Source: Kocuria rhizophila DC2201
Lineage (GTDB): Bacteria; Actinomycetota; Actinomycetes; Actinomycetales; Micrococcaceae
Length of the DNA: 64,000 nucleotides
Assembly: GCF_000010285.1 (NCBI RefSeq)
Contig: NC_010617.1
Span: 2,046,001 to 2,110,000 of the forward strand
Direction: 5' to 3'
Position numbers and translations under genes: made by a program
The notes under the pieces: generated by a model
What the model was told of the DNA's origin: nothing
Database searches by the model: none
The model's input: only the letters and a program-made list of their open reading frames with translations
Shown: one piece after another, positions 33,968 to 45,488 of the stretch
Numbering within the stretch: position 1 is the stretch's first letter
Layout of the letters: the number at the start of each line of letters is the position of its first letter

Positions 33968-34669
33968 TCAGGACCCCGCAGGGGTGACCCTGATGGCGCG
34001 CGCCGTGGCGTCGTCGAGGTCCAGGGAGACGTCCGCGTCCAGGTTGGTGACGACCACCCGGTGCTGGTCCCCGGGGTTCGGCTCTGCGGTGACCCGCGAG
34101 CCGGTGAGGATCCCCGCCGAGCTGAGCATCTCGATCAGCTCGAGATCCGCCTGCACGACCTCCGGCAGCAGGCGCACGCGGTGCTCGGCGCCGTCGCCGG
34201 CCGCCGCGACGTCCCACAGCGTCAGGCCCCCGAAGGCCTCGGTGCCCTGCTCCCCCGCGCCGCGGCCCGGGATCGGGGTGCCGTACGGGGAGAGCTGCGG
34301 ATCGCCCAGCAGGTCCACCAGGCGGCGCTCCACGCGTTCGCTCATCACGTGCTCCCAGCGGCACGCCTCCTCGTGCACGTGTGCCATGTCCAGCCCCACC
34401 ACGTCAGCCAAAAGGCGCTCCGCGAGCCGGTGCTTGCGCATCACGGACACCGCGGTGGCGCGCCCGGTGGGGGTGAGTCGCAGCGAACGGTCCTGCGCGA
34501 CGGACAGCAGTCCGTCCCGTTCCATGCGGGAGACCGTCTGGGACACCGTGGGGCCCGAGTGGTGCAGCCGCTCCACGATGCGGGCCCGCATGGGCGTGAT
34601 GCCCTCCTCCTCGAGCTCCAGCACCGTCCGCAGGTACATCTCGGTGGTGTCGATCAGGTCGCCGCTCAT
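33968..34669 (-). CDS. dtxR: DtxR-family metal-dependent transcriptional repressor
   Basis: A 233-aa iron- (or Mn-) sensing repressor. The N-terminal winged helix (TTEMYLRTVLELEEEGITPM, then GPTVSQTVSRMERDGLL) is followed by the dimerisation domain with the metal ligands His80, Glu84 and His99, and Met11, Cys103, Glu106 and His107, which match both DtxR/IdeR metal sites (Cys at the position of DtxR Cys102). A C-terminal SH3-like/FeoA-type domain closes the protein. It probably controls iron genes such as the siderophore-interacting protein at 46478, whose promoter carries a TTAGG/CCTAA element. Confidence 0.92.
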   Translation of the reverse strand: MSGDLIDTTEMYLRTVLELEEEGITPMRARIVERLHHSGPTVSQTVSRMERDGLLSVAQDRSLRLTPTGRATAVSVMRKHRLAERLLADVVGLDMAHVHEEACRWEHVMSERVERRLVDLLGDPQLSPYGTPIPGRGAGEQGTEAFGGLTLWDVAAAGDGAEHRVRLLPEVVQADLELIEMLSSAGILTGSRVTAEPNPGDQHRVVVTNLDADVSLDLDDATARAIRVTPAGS

Positions 34670-34988
34670 GGTCCGTCCTCACAGTTCTGCGCACCACGGC
34701 GCGCGGGTCTACGGTCCCCGGTCGGGGTCGGTCCAGCCCAGGAATGATTCAGGACGATTGTAGCGAGGTGGCTCACGTCCGCCGGGCCCCGCGCCGCGTC
34801 ATCGCCCGCGCCGGGGCTCCTCGCGGCACGCGTCGCATCCCGCGTCCCGGGCCCTGCCGGGCTCCGGGGCTTCCGCATCCCGGCGCCGCGCGTCATGGCA
34901 TCCCGTGTCCCGGCACCCCGTGCACCTCGGGGCCGCGGAGACGGGCACAATGGGGAGACCCGCCCCCGCCCGCCCGCAAGGAGCCCTC
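34670..34988. other. intergenic between dtxR and serC, promoters only
   Basis: About 320 bases. A TACAAT box on the minus strand (complement of 34757-34762) could start dtxR with an 80-nt leader. A CACAAT box on the plus strand (34946-34951) fits serC with a leader of about 30 nt carrying AAGGAG. The rest is a low-complexity run of GCATCCCG/GTCCCG-type words. Confidence 0.4.
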
Positions 34989-36110
34989 GTGACCAGCACA
35001 CCCGTGATCCCCGCCCACCTGCTGCCCGAGGACGGTCGCTTCGGCGCCGGCCCGTCGCGGGTGCGCCCCGAGCAGCTGGCGGCCCTCGCGCGTGAGGGGA
35101 CCCGCCTGCTGGGCACGTCCCACCGCCAGAACCCGGTGAAGGACCTGGTGGCCCGCGTGCAGGCGGGTCTCGCGCGGTTCTTCGACCTCCCCGCCGGCTA
35201 CGAGATGGTCCTGGGTCTGGGGGGTGCCAGCACCTTCTGGGACAGCGCGGCCTTCAGCCTGGTCCGCTCGCGCGCCGAGCACCTGGTGTTCGGCGAGTTC
35301 GGAGCGAAGTTCGCGAGCGTCACGGACCGCGCGCCGTTCCTGGAGCGCTCCCACGTGATCGAGGCCCCTGCGGGATCCCGCCCGGCAGGGCCCCGCCCGG
35401 AGGCGGGCGTGGACGTCTACGCGTGGCCGCAGAACGAGACCTCCACGGGCGTGGCCATGCCGGTGCGGCGGGTGCCGGTGGACGACGCCCTGACCGTGGT
35501 GGACGCCACGTCCGCCGCGGGTGGGATGGCCGTGGACCTCGCGCAGACGGACGTCTACTACTTCTCGCCCCAGAAGAACTTCGGCAGCGACGGCGGGATC
35601 TGGTTCGCCGCCTTCTCCCCCGCCGCCCTCGAACGGGTGGAGCGCATCGCGGCCTCCGACCGCTGGATCCCGGACGTCCTGTCCCTGGCCACGGCCGTGG
35701 AGAACTCCCGCAAGCACCAGACGTACAACACCCCGGCCCTCGCGGGCCTCGTGATGCTCGACGAGCAGGTGCGCTGGCTCAACGAGCAGGGCGGGCTGCA
35801 GTGGGCCGCCGCGCGCACCGCACAGTCCTCCTCGCTCGTCTACGAGTGGGCCGAGTCCAGTCCCGTGGCGCACCCGTTCGTGGCGGAGCCGGAGCACCGC
35901 TCCCCGGTGGTCTGCACGGTGGACTTCGACGACGCCGTGGACGCCGCCCGCGTGGCAGGCGTGCTGCGCGCCAACGGTGTGGTGGACGTGGACCCCTACC
36001 GCAAGCTGGGCCGCAACCAGCTGCGGATCGCCACGTTCGCGTCCGTCCCCCCGTCGGACGTGCGGGCGCTGCTGGAGTGCATCGACTGGACCGTGGCCGA
36101 GCTGGCCTGA
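34989..36110 (+). CDS. serC: phosphoserine aminotransferase
   Basis: PLP enzyme converting 3-phosphohydroxypyruvate and glutamate to phosphoserine. The 373-aa sequence fits the actinobacterial SerC type: GRFGAGPSRVRPEQL near the N-terminus, GTSHRQNPVKDLV, WPQNETSTGVA, and the PLP lysine in YYFSPQKNFGSDGG. The start is the GTG at 34989, with AAGGAG 5 nt upstream; an upstream in-frame ATG would add residues unlike the family. Single-gene unit followed by a hairpin. Confidence 0.95.
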   Translation: MTSTPVIPAHLLPEDGRFGAGPSRVRPEQLAALAREGTRLLGTSHRQNPVKDLVARVQAGLARFFDLPAGYEMVLGLGGASTFWDSAAFSLVRSRAEHLVFGEFGAKFASVTDRAPFLERSHVIEAPAGSRPAGPRPEAGVDVYAWPQNETSTGVAMPVRRVPVDDALTVVDATSAAGGMAVDLAQTDVYYFSPQKNFGSDGGIWFAAFSPAALERVERIAASDRWIPDVLSLATAVENSRKHQTYNTPALAGLVMLDEQVRWLNEQGGLQWAAARTAQSSSLVYEWAESSPVAHPFVAEPEHRSPVVCTVDFDDAVDAARVAGVLRANGVVDVDPYRKLGRNQLRIATFASVPPSDVRALLECIDWTVAELA

Positions 36111-36130
36111 GCGCGGACGCGACCGGGCGG

Positions 36131-36157
36131 CGTCGTCGGCTGCCGGGCCCGACGACG
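36131..36157 (+). terminator. serC terminator
   Basis: CGTCGTCGG (36131-36139) pairs with CCGACGACG (36149-36157). The arms again contain the recurrent GCGGCGTCGTC word (36127-36137). Confidence 0.6.
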
Positions 36158-36369
36158 ACGCGGGCTGCCGTTCGTGGCGACCCGTCCCGAGCGCCGTGGG
36201 GCCGAGACGGTGGGCGCCGCTCCGCCGGACGCCACCCCGCGGGGCGCTGCCAGCTGCCGGGGCCCGTTGCGGGGCTGGTGGCAGTTCCTGGCGAGTTGCC
36301 CGGTCCCGAGCGCGGCAGTGCGGGGGTGGTGGGCGCCGGGGTGGTGGACGCCGCCCCCGGGGGACTCCG

Positions 36370-37593
36370 TCAGCTTGCGGTCGAGGGCACCCCGGGACGC
36401 GGCGCCGCGTGCCGCCACGCGTACCACGCGCCGATGAGCGCGCCCGAGAGCCCGGCGAGCACCGCCGAGCCCATGCCCCAGCGCGCGCCGAGCGTGTCGG
36501 TGAGCCACCCCACCACGGGCGCACCGATGGGGGTGCCGCCCATGAAGATGGCCATGTACAGGCTCATGACCCGTCCGCGCATGGTGGGCGAGGTGGTGCT
36601 CTGCACGTAGGCGTTGGCGGTGGTCATGATGGTCAGGGAGGACACCCCGCACGGGACGAGCCACACCGCGAACAGCCACAGGGCGGGTGCCGTGGCGGCC
36701 CCCAGGCACGAGACCGCGAACGCCGCGCATCCGATGAAGACGTAGCGCAGACGGGCCCGCTCCCGCCGGGCCGAGAGCAGCGCACCGGTGACCGTGCCGA
36801 CGGCCAGGACGGAGTTGAGCACACCGAACTCCTCGGAGCCCTGGCCGAACACGGATCCCGCCATGGCCGCGAGGTACACGGCGAAGTTCATGCCGAACGT
36901 GCCGATCATGAAGATGGTGCTCATCACGGCCACGAGGTCCGGGCGGTGCAGCACGTACCCCACGCCCTCGCGGATCTGGCCGCGGGCCCTCCGGGCGCGG
37001 GGGGACGGGCGCAGCCGCGTGCCGTCGATCAGCAGGATGGCCCAGATCATCGCCGCGAACGTGAGGGTGTTGAGCATGAACACCCACCCGGTGCCCACCG
37101 CGGCGACGAGCACGCCCGCTACGGCCGGCCCGATCAACCGCGCGGAGTTGAAGGAGGTGGAGTTCAGGGCCACGGCGTTGGACAGGTAAGTGTCCGGAAC
37201 CATCTCGGAGACGAACGTCTGACGCACGGGGGCGTCGAAGGTGGCCACGATCCCCAGTGCCAGGGCAAATCCGTAGACCGTGCCCAGTTCCGCGACCCCG
37301 AGCAGCAGCAGGGCCCCGAGCGCCGCGGCGAGCAGCGCCATGACTCCCTGGGTGACCACGAGGATCCGCCGGCGGTCGTAGCGGTCCGCGAGCACGCCCG
37401 CGTAGGGCGCCAGCACGAGCTGCGGAACGAACTGCAGGGCCATGACCACGCCCATGGCCGTGGCGTCGTGGTCCGTGAGCTCGTCGAACACGAGCCACGA
37501 CTGCGCGGTGCGCTGCATCCAGGTGCCGATGTTGGACACCAGTGCGCCCGTGAACCACAGGCGGTAGTTGCGGATGCGCAGGGACCGGAACAT
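36370..37593 (-). CDS. MFS exporter (EntS/MFS_3-like)
   Basis: A 407-aa permease of about 12 membrane segments. It starts MFRSLRIRNYRLWFTGALVS, the typical opening of MFS_3 (enterobactin-exporter-like) proteins, and carries the MFS loop signature VLADRYDRRRILV between segments 2 and 3. The substrate is unknown; family members export siderophores or drugs. The ATG at 37593 has GGAGGGG 6 nt upstream. Transcribed with DUF3027 and the cold-shock gene on the same strand, with a 53-nt gap to DUF3027. Confidence 0.8.
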   Translation of the reverse strand: MFRSLRIRNYRLWFTGALVSNIGTWMQRTAQSWLVFDELTDHDATAMGVVMALQFVPQLVLAPYAGVLADRYDRRRILVVTQGVMALLAAALGALLLLGVAELGTVYGFALALGIVATFDAPVRQTFVSEMVPDTYLSNAVALNSTSFNSARLIGPAVAGVLVAAVGTGWVFMLNTLTFAAMIWAILLIDGTRLRPSPRARRARGQIREGVGYVLHRPDLVAVMSTIFMIGTFGMNFAVYLAAMAGSVFGQGSEEFGVLNSVLAVGTVTGALLSARRERARLRYVFIGCAAFAVSCLGAATAPALWLFAVWLVPCGVSSLTIMTTANAYVQSTTSPTMRGRVMSLYMAIFMGGTPIGAPVVGWLTDTLGARWGMGSAVLAGLSGALIGAWYAWRHAAPRPGVPSTAS

Positions 37594-37646
37594 CCCGGTC
37601 CCCTCCGGTGCCGCGAGGTCCTCCCCCGCGGTCCCGGACCCGCCGA

Positions 37647-38351
37647 CTACGATGACGCGCCGTCCTCGGAGGTCTCCGTGCGCTCCCCGTCCGTGCCGGG
37701 TGCACCGGATGCCCCGGCGCTCGCGCCGGTCTCCGCGGAGCCGCCCCGGGCGTCGCCATTGGAGCCGGCAGTGCCGCTCTCCGCGGGCCGCGCGGCATCG
37801 TCGTCCTGCCCGCCCTGTTCGTTGATGGCCTGCATGCGCTCCTCCCAGGGCACCCACGGGGGCGCGAGGAGGGAGCCGGGGCCGGAGAGCAGCCCGGACT
37901 CGCACACGGTGACGTGCTTGCTGCGCGGGGCGCGGGCGACCGTGGCGTACCAGGTCCAGCCGGGGTACCCGGGCAGCGTGCAGTCGAAGAGGTGGGTGAG
38001 CAGACGGTCCTCCTGGACCCGCACGCCCAGGTGCTCGCCGATCCCCCGGGCGTCGTGGGCTCCCGCCACCACGGCCTCACGGGCGAGGTCCACGGCGGCC
38101 GTGAGCACGGCGTCCTGCTTGGCGGCGCGGGTGCGGGTCCTGGGGCGGGTGGTCGCCCGGGCGGCCCGGCCACTCGTCGCCGCGGCTTCCTCGGCGGGGG
38201 CGGTGTCCGCCCCAACGGCGTCCGTGGGCGGGGTGCCGACGACGGCCCCCGGCGCGTCCTGGCGGGCCTCTGGCGAGGCCTCACCCTGACTGCCGCGCTC
38301 CCCGGTGCTCTGCTCGTTCTGCTGCTCCACCGGCTCAGACATCGAGCTCAT
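37647..38351 (-). CDS. DUF3027 family protein
   Basis: A 234-aa actinobacterial protein. The conserved core (about residues 75-175) has AVDLAREAVV, YPGWTWYATVARAPRSKHV and PPWVPWEERMQ, the DUF3027 hallmarks. Both ends are disordered and rich in Ala, Gly and acidic residues. Function unknown. Its start overlaps the end of the upstream cold-shock gene by 17 nt, so the two are coupled; an in-frame ATG at 38342 is an alternative start. The pairing of a Csp with DUF3027 occurs in other Micrococcaceae. Confidence 0.8.
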   Translation of the reverse strand: MSSMSEPVEQQNEQSTGERGSQGEASPEARQDAPGAVVGTPPTDAVGADTAPAEEAAATSGRAARATTRPRTRTRAAKQDAVLTAAVDLAREAVVAGAHDARGIGEHLGVRVQEDRLLTHLFDCTLPGYPGWTWYATVARAPRSKHVTVCESGLLSGPGSLLAPPWVPWEERMQAINEQGGQDDDAARPAESGTAGSNGDARGGSAETGASAGASGAPGTDGERTETSEDGASS

Positions 38352-38718
38352 CCGCCACGGTGCGCAGGATGGCCGCGATCTTGTGGCCGTGGGAACGGTC
38401 CGGGTAGCGCCCGCGGCGCAGCCCGTTGGACATCCCGTCCAGGAGCCTGATGAGGTCCTCGGTGAGCACGGCCATCTCCTCCGGCGGCTTGCGGGTGTTG
38501 CGGGCGACCGAGGGCGGCGCGCTCAGGACGGTGGCGGACAGCGCCTGCGCGCCGCGCTTGCCGTCGGCGATCCCGAAGTCCATCCGCGTGCCGGGCTTCA
38601 CGGTGGTCACGCCCCTGGGCAGCGCCGACGAGTGCAGGAAGACTTCCTGGCCGTCGTCGGTGGCCAGGAAACCGAACCCCTTGTCTGCGTCGAACCACTT
38701 GACCTTGCCCGTGGGCAC
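38335..38718 (-). CDS. cold-shock domain protein with C-terminal extension
   Basis: A 127-aa protein. Residues 1-66 are a cold-shock (OB-fold) domain with the RNP1-like KGFGFLATDDGQEVFLHSS; it binds single-stranded nucleic acid. Residues 70-127 form an extra helical, basic region absent from stand-alone Csp proteins of about 67 aa. The start is the GTG at 38718 (MPTGKVKWF), with GAGGTG about 8 nt upstream; a GTG three codons earlier is possible. First gene of a likely csp-DUF3027-MFS unit. Confidence 0.85.
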   Translation of the reverse strand: MPTGKVKWFDADKGFGFLATDDGQEVFLHSSALPRGVTTVKPGTRMDFGIADGKRGAQALSATVLSAPPSVARNTRKPPEEMAVLTEDLIRLLDGMSNGLRRGRYPDRSHGHKIAAILRTVADELDV

Positions 38719-38850
38719 GCGGATCACCTCAGTCTCTCGTTGTCACGGTGCGGTCACCGCGCCCGGGGCGCGGCACCTTACGAACACCACAGTTTAGCCC
38801 TCGCGCGCCCGGGCGACAGTCCGGGTCCCGCGCGCACAACCCCCGCTTGC

Positions 38851-38856
38851 TACCTT
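38851..38856 (+). promoter_or_regulatory. -10 box, leaderless type
   Basis: TACCTT, 6 nt before the ATG at 38863. Confidence 0.4.
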
Positions 38857-38862
38857 GTGCTC

Positions 38863-39132
38863 ATGCCTGAATCCACTGCCCCCACCACCCCCGCGACCTC
38901 CTCCCCCGGCGCGGCCCGCACCCCCGGGCGGGGCATTCCCCCGCTGCTCACCGTGGCCCTCGTGCTGGCCGGCCTGAGCGCCCTGTGCCTCGTGGCCGTC
39001 CTCGTGGCCGCCGCGGGGGGCCACGTGCTGTGGCGCGGTGTCACGCTCTTCCCCGCCGTGGTCCTCCCGGTCGCGTTCCTGCTGGTCTGCCTGCAGCTGC
39101 TGCGCGGGGCACGACGCCGCTCGGTGCGCTGA
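38863..39132 (+). CDS. small two-segment membrane protein
   Basis: An 89-aa protein with a Pro/Thr/Ala-rich N-terminus and two hydrophobic helices (about 28-51 and 58-80), ending in a basic tail RGARRRSVR. No family recognised. The start at 38863 has TACCTT at leaderless distance. Inverted ACGACGCCGCT (39111-39121) and AGCGGCGTCGT (39164-39174) flank its stop and may act as terminator arms. Confidence 0.55.
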   Translation: MPESTAPTTPATSSPGAARTPGRGIPPLLTVALVLAGLSALCLVAVLVAAAGGHVLWRGVTLFPAVVLPVAFLLVCLQLLRGARRRSVR

Positions 39133-39349
39133 GCGGGCCCGGCGCCTGAACACCCGGGCCGGCAGCGGCGTCGTCGTACCGGACGGGGGCACGGCGCCCG
39201 TCCCGGCGACGCCAGCCCGCCGCGCTCGGGACCGTGCTCCCGGGGCGGCGGCCGGGACTCACGTGACTGCCGCCCAGGGAACCGCAGTCCCGCCGGACAC
39301 GGCGATCCGCACCCACCCGTGGGGCACTCAGAAAGCGGCCGGACACACG

Positions 39350-39367
39350 CCAGGAAGCGTCCAGGAA
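39350..39367 (+). promoter_or_regulatory. direct repeats upstream of the response-regulator gene
   Basis: CCAGGAA at 39350-39356 and again at 39361-39367, exactly 11 nt apart, directly before the GACAAT box. OmpR-type regulators often bind such one-turn direct repeats, so autoregulation is possible. Confidence 0.4.
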
Positions 39368-39374
39368 ACTCGGA

Positions 39375-39380
39375 GACAAT
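39375..39380 (+). promoter_or_regulatory. -10 box of the two-component operon
   Basis: GACAAT, then GAGCGC, then the ATG at 39387: leaderless spacing. Confidence 0.45.
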
Positions 39381-39386
39381 GAGCGC

Positions 39387-40100
39387 ATGAACGCGAAAAC
39401 TCCCGAAGCGAAGCTGCTCGTCGTGGACGACGAGCCCAACATCCTTGAGCTGCTCGCCACGTCCCTGCGGTTCGCCGGGTTCGAGGTCGTCACCGCCGCC
39501 AACGGCCGGGACGCCCTGCTCAAGGCCGAGGCCGAGGACCCGGACCTCGCCGTGCTGGACGTGATGCTCCCGGACATCGACGGCTTCTCCGTGACCCGCA
39601 AGCTGCGCGCCGCCGGGCGCCACTTCCCCATCCTGTTCCTGACCGCCAAGGACGACACCGACGACAAGGTGGCCGGGCTGACCGTGGGCGGCGACGACTA
39701 TGTCACCAAGCCCTTCAGCCTCGACGAGGTGGTCGCCCGCATCCGCGCGGTGCTGCGCCGCACCCAGCCGCTCGAGGAGGAGGACTCCCGCCTAAAGGTG
39801 GACGGCCTCGTCCTGGACGACGACGCCCACGAGGTCTTCCGCGGCGGGCGCGAGATCGACCTCTCCCCCACCGAGTTCAAGCTGCTGCGCTACCTCATGC
39901 TCAACCCCAACCGGGTGCTGTCCAAGGCGCAGATCCTGGACCACGTGTGGGAGTACGACTTCAACGGGGACGCCTCCATCGTGGAGTCCTACATCTCCTA
40001 CCTGCGCCGCAAGATCGACAACGACCCCGAGCAGCCCTCCCTGATCCACACCAAGCGCGGCGTGGGCTACCTGCTGCGCTCCGCGGACAAGCGCCACTGA
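39387..40100 (+). CDS. OmpR-family response regulator
   Basis: A 237-aa regulator. Receiver domain (about 8-122): acidic pair VVDDEPN, phospho-acceptor Asp58 in VLDVMLPD, and the conserved Lys in YVTKPFS. The C-terminal winged helix (about 140-235) has EIDLSPTEFKLLRYL and YISYLRRKIDN, ending HTKRGVGYLLR. It is followed after 4 nt by its kinase gene. Similar to mycobacterial TcrA/TrcR-type regulators; the signal is not deducible from sequence. Confidence 0.92.
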   Translation: MNAKTPEAKLLVVDDEPNILELLATSLRFAGFEVVTAANGRDALLKAEAEDPDLAVLDVMLPDIDGFSVTRKLRAAGRHFPILFLTAKDDTDDKVAGLTVGGDDYVTKPFSLDEVVARIRAVLRRTQPLEEEDSRLKVDGLVLDDDAHEVFRGGREIDLSPTEFKLLRYLMLNPNRVLSKAQILDHVWEYDFNGDASIVESYISYLRRKIDNDPEQPSLIHTKRGVGYLLRSADKRH

Positions 40101-40104
40101 GTCC

Positions 40105-41576
<1,472 letters not shown>

Positions 41577-41577
<1 letters not shown>

Positions 41578-41595
41578 AGCCCCAGGCCGGGGCTC
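41577..41595 (+). terminator. hairpin after the histidine kinase gene
   Basis: GAGCCCC (41577-41583) pairs with GGGGCTC (41589-41595) right at the stop codon. It separates the kinase from the WXG100 gene. Confidence 0.45.
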
Positions 41596-41678
41596 CCCCT
41601 GCCGGCTCGCGCCCCGGCCCTCCTAGCGTGCAGTGCACCGGCACCCCGCCGGGACCCACCGTTCGCAGGAGGAACACC

Positions 41679-41969
41679 ATGGCTCATTTCGTCGTCGACA
41701 GTGACACCATCGCCGCCAAGTCCCAGCAGGCCCACGGGCACATCGAGCGCCTCACCGCGGAGGTCAACGGCATGACCTCCACCCTCACGGACCTGCAGGG
41801 CTCCTGGACGGGCACGGCGTCCGCGAGCTTCCAGGAGGCGTTCCGCTCCTGGCGCTCCGCCCAGGCCCAGATGGAGCAGGCCGTGGCGCAGATCAACCAG
41901 GCCCTGGCCGCCGCAGGCACCCAGTACGCCGAGACGGAGGCCGCCAACACCCGGATGTTCGCCGGGTGA
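41679..41969 (+). CDS. WXG100-family (ESAT-6-like) protein
   Basis: A 96-aa helical-hairpin protein with the W-x-G turn at residues 43-45 (LQGSWTGTAS) and two amphipathic helices, plus a possible YxxxE-like C-terminal signal (QYAETEA). Such proteins are exported by ESX/type VII systems. AGGAGG lies 6 nt before the ATG. No EccC-type ATPase or other secretion gene is present in the window, so it is an orphan substrate or helper here. It follows the two-component system. Confidence 0.88.
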   Translation: MAHFVVDSDTIAAKSQQAHGHIERLTAEVNGMTSTLTDLQGSWTGTASASFQEAFRSWRSAQAQMEQAVAQINQALAAAGTQYAETEAANTRMFAG

Positions 41970-41976
41970 GCCGGGC

Positions 41977-43092
41977 TCAGTCCTCCGCGGTGACCTGGTG
42001 GAAGCGCAGCAGCCAGGGGCCCATCTCGTTGTGCTGGTCCTCGCGGACCCACACGGAGCTGCGGCGGGTCACCACGGAGGGCTCCTCGATCCGGTAGCTC
42101 AGGTGGTATACGTCCGCGGCCACCGCGGTGATGCGCACCTCCTCCAGCTCGCCGGCGGAGCGCACCCCCGGGAAGTCGGCGGCACCCGCAGTGTTACCGG
42201 AACGGTCGATGCACAGCACCCGGGGGTGCAGCAGCTCCCCGCCGGAGACCTGCGCGGAGCCCACGGCCGCCCCCTGGTGGTCCGCGGGCACGCACACCAC
42301 AGCGCGTTCGCGCTGGACGGCGTCCGCCACGAGGTGGGGCGGCCAGGGCTGCGACTCCGGGGCCGCCGGGCCCGCCGGATCGGTTGCAGACAGAGCGGCG
42401 AGTTCGGTGAGGAGGTCGTGCGGGGCGGCGTCGTCCACCTCCGCGCGGTTGCGGTCCGATCGGGCGTTCTCCCGACCGGGCTCGTTCCCGGGAGCATCCG
42501 GGGCGGGGGTGGCCTCGTGGTCAGCGGTGCCCCTGACGGCTCCGGGACCAGCGCCGGGCCCCTGCTGTTCGCCCTGCTTCCCGGCCGAGGGGGACGCCGC
42601 CGGACTGGAGGACGCCTCGTCCCGGAATCCCGGCCCCACAGGCATCTGCGCGGGCGGGATCTTGCGCTGGTACGCCATGGCCATGGCCCGGGCCCGTTCG
42701 TCCGCGGCCTCGTTGAGCTCGTGGCCAGCATGGCCCTTGACCCACTCGAACGTGACCTTCCGCCCGGACAGCTCACGGTCCAGGGCCTTCATGATGTCCA
42801 CGTTGAGCACGGGCTTGCCGTCGCGCTTCTTCCAGCCCTTCTTCTTCCACCCCGGCATCCACTTGGTCACCGAGTTGATCACGTACTGGCTGTCGCAGTA
42901 CACCGTGAGCGCTTCGTCCCGGCGGTGGCGCGTGGCCTCCAGCAGGTCCAGCACGGCCGTGAGCTCGCCCATGTTGTTGGTGCCGTGCGCCCATCCTCCG
43001 GCCCGCCACGAGGTGGGGTCGATGTACCAGGCCCAGCCTGCCGGTCCGGGGTTGCCGAGCGCGGAGCCGTCCGCGGAAGCGATGATCGTCAT
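41977..43092 (-). CDS. rnhA: ribonuclease HI with additional C-terminal domain
   Basis: Residues 1-145 are a complete RNase HI that removes RNA from RNA-DNA hybrids: Asp8 (SADGSALGNPG), Glu43 (NNMGEL), Asp67 (VYCDSQY) and Asp131 (NEAADERA) form the metal site. A disordered linker (about 155-255) follows. Residues about 255-371 form a second domain ending VTRRSSVWVREDQH then WLLRFHQVTAED, resembling DUF4440/NTF2-like domains. Total 371 aa against about 150 for plain RNase HI. The ATG at 43092 has GGGAGG about 9 nt upstream. Confidence 0.9.
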   Translation of the reverse strand: MTIIASADGSALGNPGPAGWAWYIDPTSWRAGGWAHGTNNMGELTAVLDLLEATRHRRDEALTVYCDSQYVINSVTKWMPGWKKKGWKKRDGKPVLNVDIMKALDRELSGRKVTFEWVKGHAGHELNEAADERARAMAMAYQRKIPPAQMPVGPGFRDEASSSPAASPSAGKQGEQQGPGAGPGAVRGTADHEATPAPDAPGNEPGRENARSDRNRAEVDDAAPHDLLTELAALSATDPAGPAAPESQPWPPHLVADAVQRERAVVCVPADHQGAAVGSAQVSGGELLHPRVLCIDRSGNTAGAADFPGVRSAGELEEVRITAVAADVYHLSYRIEEPSVVTRRSSVWVREDQHNEMGPWLLRFHQVTAED

Positions 43093-43159
43093 GGCCCCAT
43101 CCTCCCAAACCCACCCGACAGGCATAACGCCGCAGACCTCCGGGCCCCGGCCGGGACGG

Positions 43160-43200
43160 CGAGGGACCCCGGACGCGTGCTGCGCGTCCGGGGTCCCTCG
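43160..43200 (-). terminator. groEL terminator
   Basis: CGAGGGACCCCGGACGCG (43160-43177) pairs perfectly with its complement at 43183-43200 around a 5-nt loop. It lies 49 nt after the groEL stop on the minus strand. Confidence 0.8.
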
Positions 43201-43248
43201 ACGGTCGCACCCGCGGAACGGGTGGGACTCCACGTCAGTGGAGTGGGA

Positions 43249-44922
<1,674 letters not shown>

Positions 44923-45032
44923 TCACGATGCCCGCGACGGACGGTGTTCGCGCCGCAGTCCTCACCGCGCCGCGACCACCTCACCGTGATGTGGTTTTCA
45001 CCCGTGCGCCGGGTGGCCGCCACCGGACCCGG

Positions 45033-45059
45033 TTAGCAGTCCACTCGACTGAGTGCTAA
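45033..45059 (-). promoter_or_regulatory. CIRCE operator upstream of groEL
   Basis: TTAGCAGTC (45033-45041), nine bases, GAGTGCTAA (45051-45059): CIRCE (TTAGCACTC-N9-GAGTGCTAA) with a single mismatch. This is the HrcA repressor site. Confidence 0.92.
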
Positions 45060-45146
45060 TCCAATAGTGGCACTGCTGCGCGCGGAACCGCAAACGGTCT
45101 GCGTGTGGTGGGCTCAGGTTTCATTCCCGGCTGAACGCGGGCCCGC

Positions 45147-45404
45147 TCAGCCGCGCACGACGCCGCCCGCGAGCGTCGCGGACGCCCCCGGCCGTGCGGC
45201 GTCGGCCTGGGCGTCCTGGGCCGTGCGCGGGGCGTTGACGAAGCACACCGCACCGAGCACGAGGGCCAGCACCCCGGAGACGAGGACCGCGCGGAACTGC
45301 CGCGTGGAGCCCTCCCGCGCCCGGGGGTTGTGCCCCCGGTGGGCGCCCTGACGGGCGCCGTCCTCGGGGACGTCGTCGAACTCGTCGTGGGGGTACTCGC
45401 TCAT
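45147..45404 (-). CDS. small single-pass membrane protein
   Basis: An 85-aa protein with an acidic N-terminus (MSEYPHDEFDDVPEDGA), a basic stretch before one hydrophobic helix (about residues 38-57) and a short Ala-rich tail. No family recognised. The ATG at 45404 has GGAGG 7-8 nt upstream. It sits between groEL and DUF3263 on the same strand. Confidence 0.55.
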   Translation of the reverse strand: MSEYPHDEFDDVPEDGARQGAHRGHNPRAREGSTRQFRAVLVSGVLALVLGAVCFVNAPRTAQDAQADAARPGASATLAGGVVRG

Positions 45405-45488
45405 GGTCTGGCCCTCCTGGACCCGTCGGCCGTCGTGGGAGCGCGGCGCTCGCGCGCGCCCCGGGACACTATCCCACGCACGGCGCGC

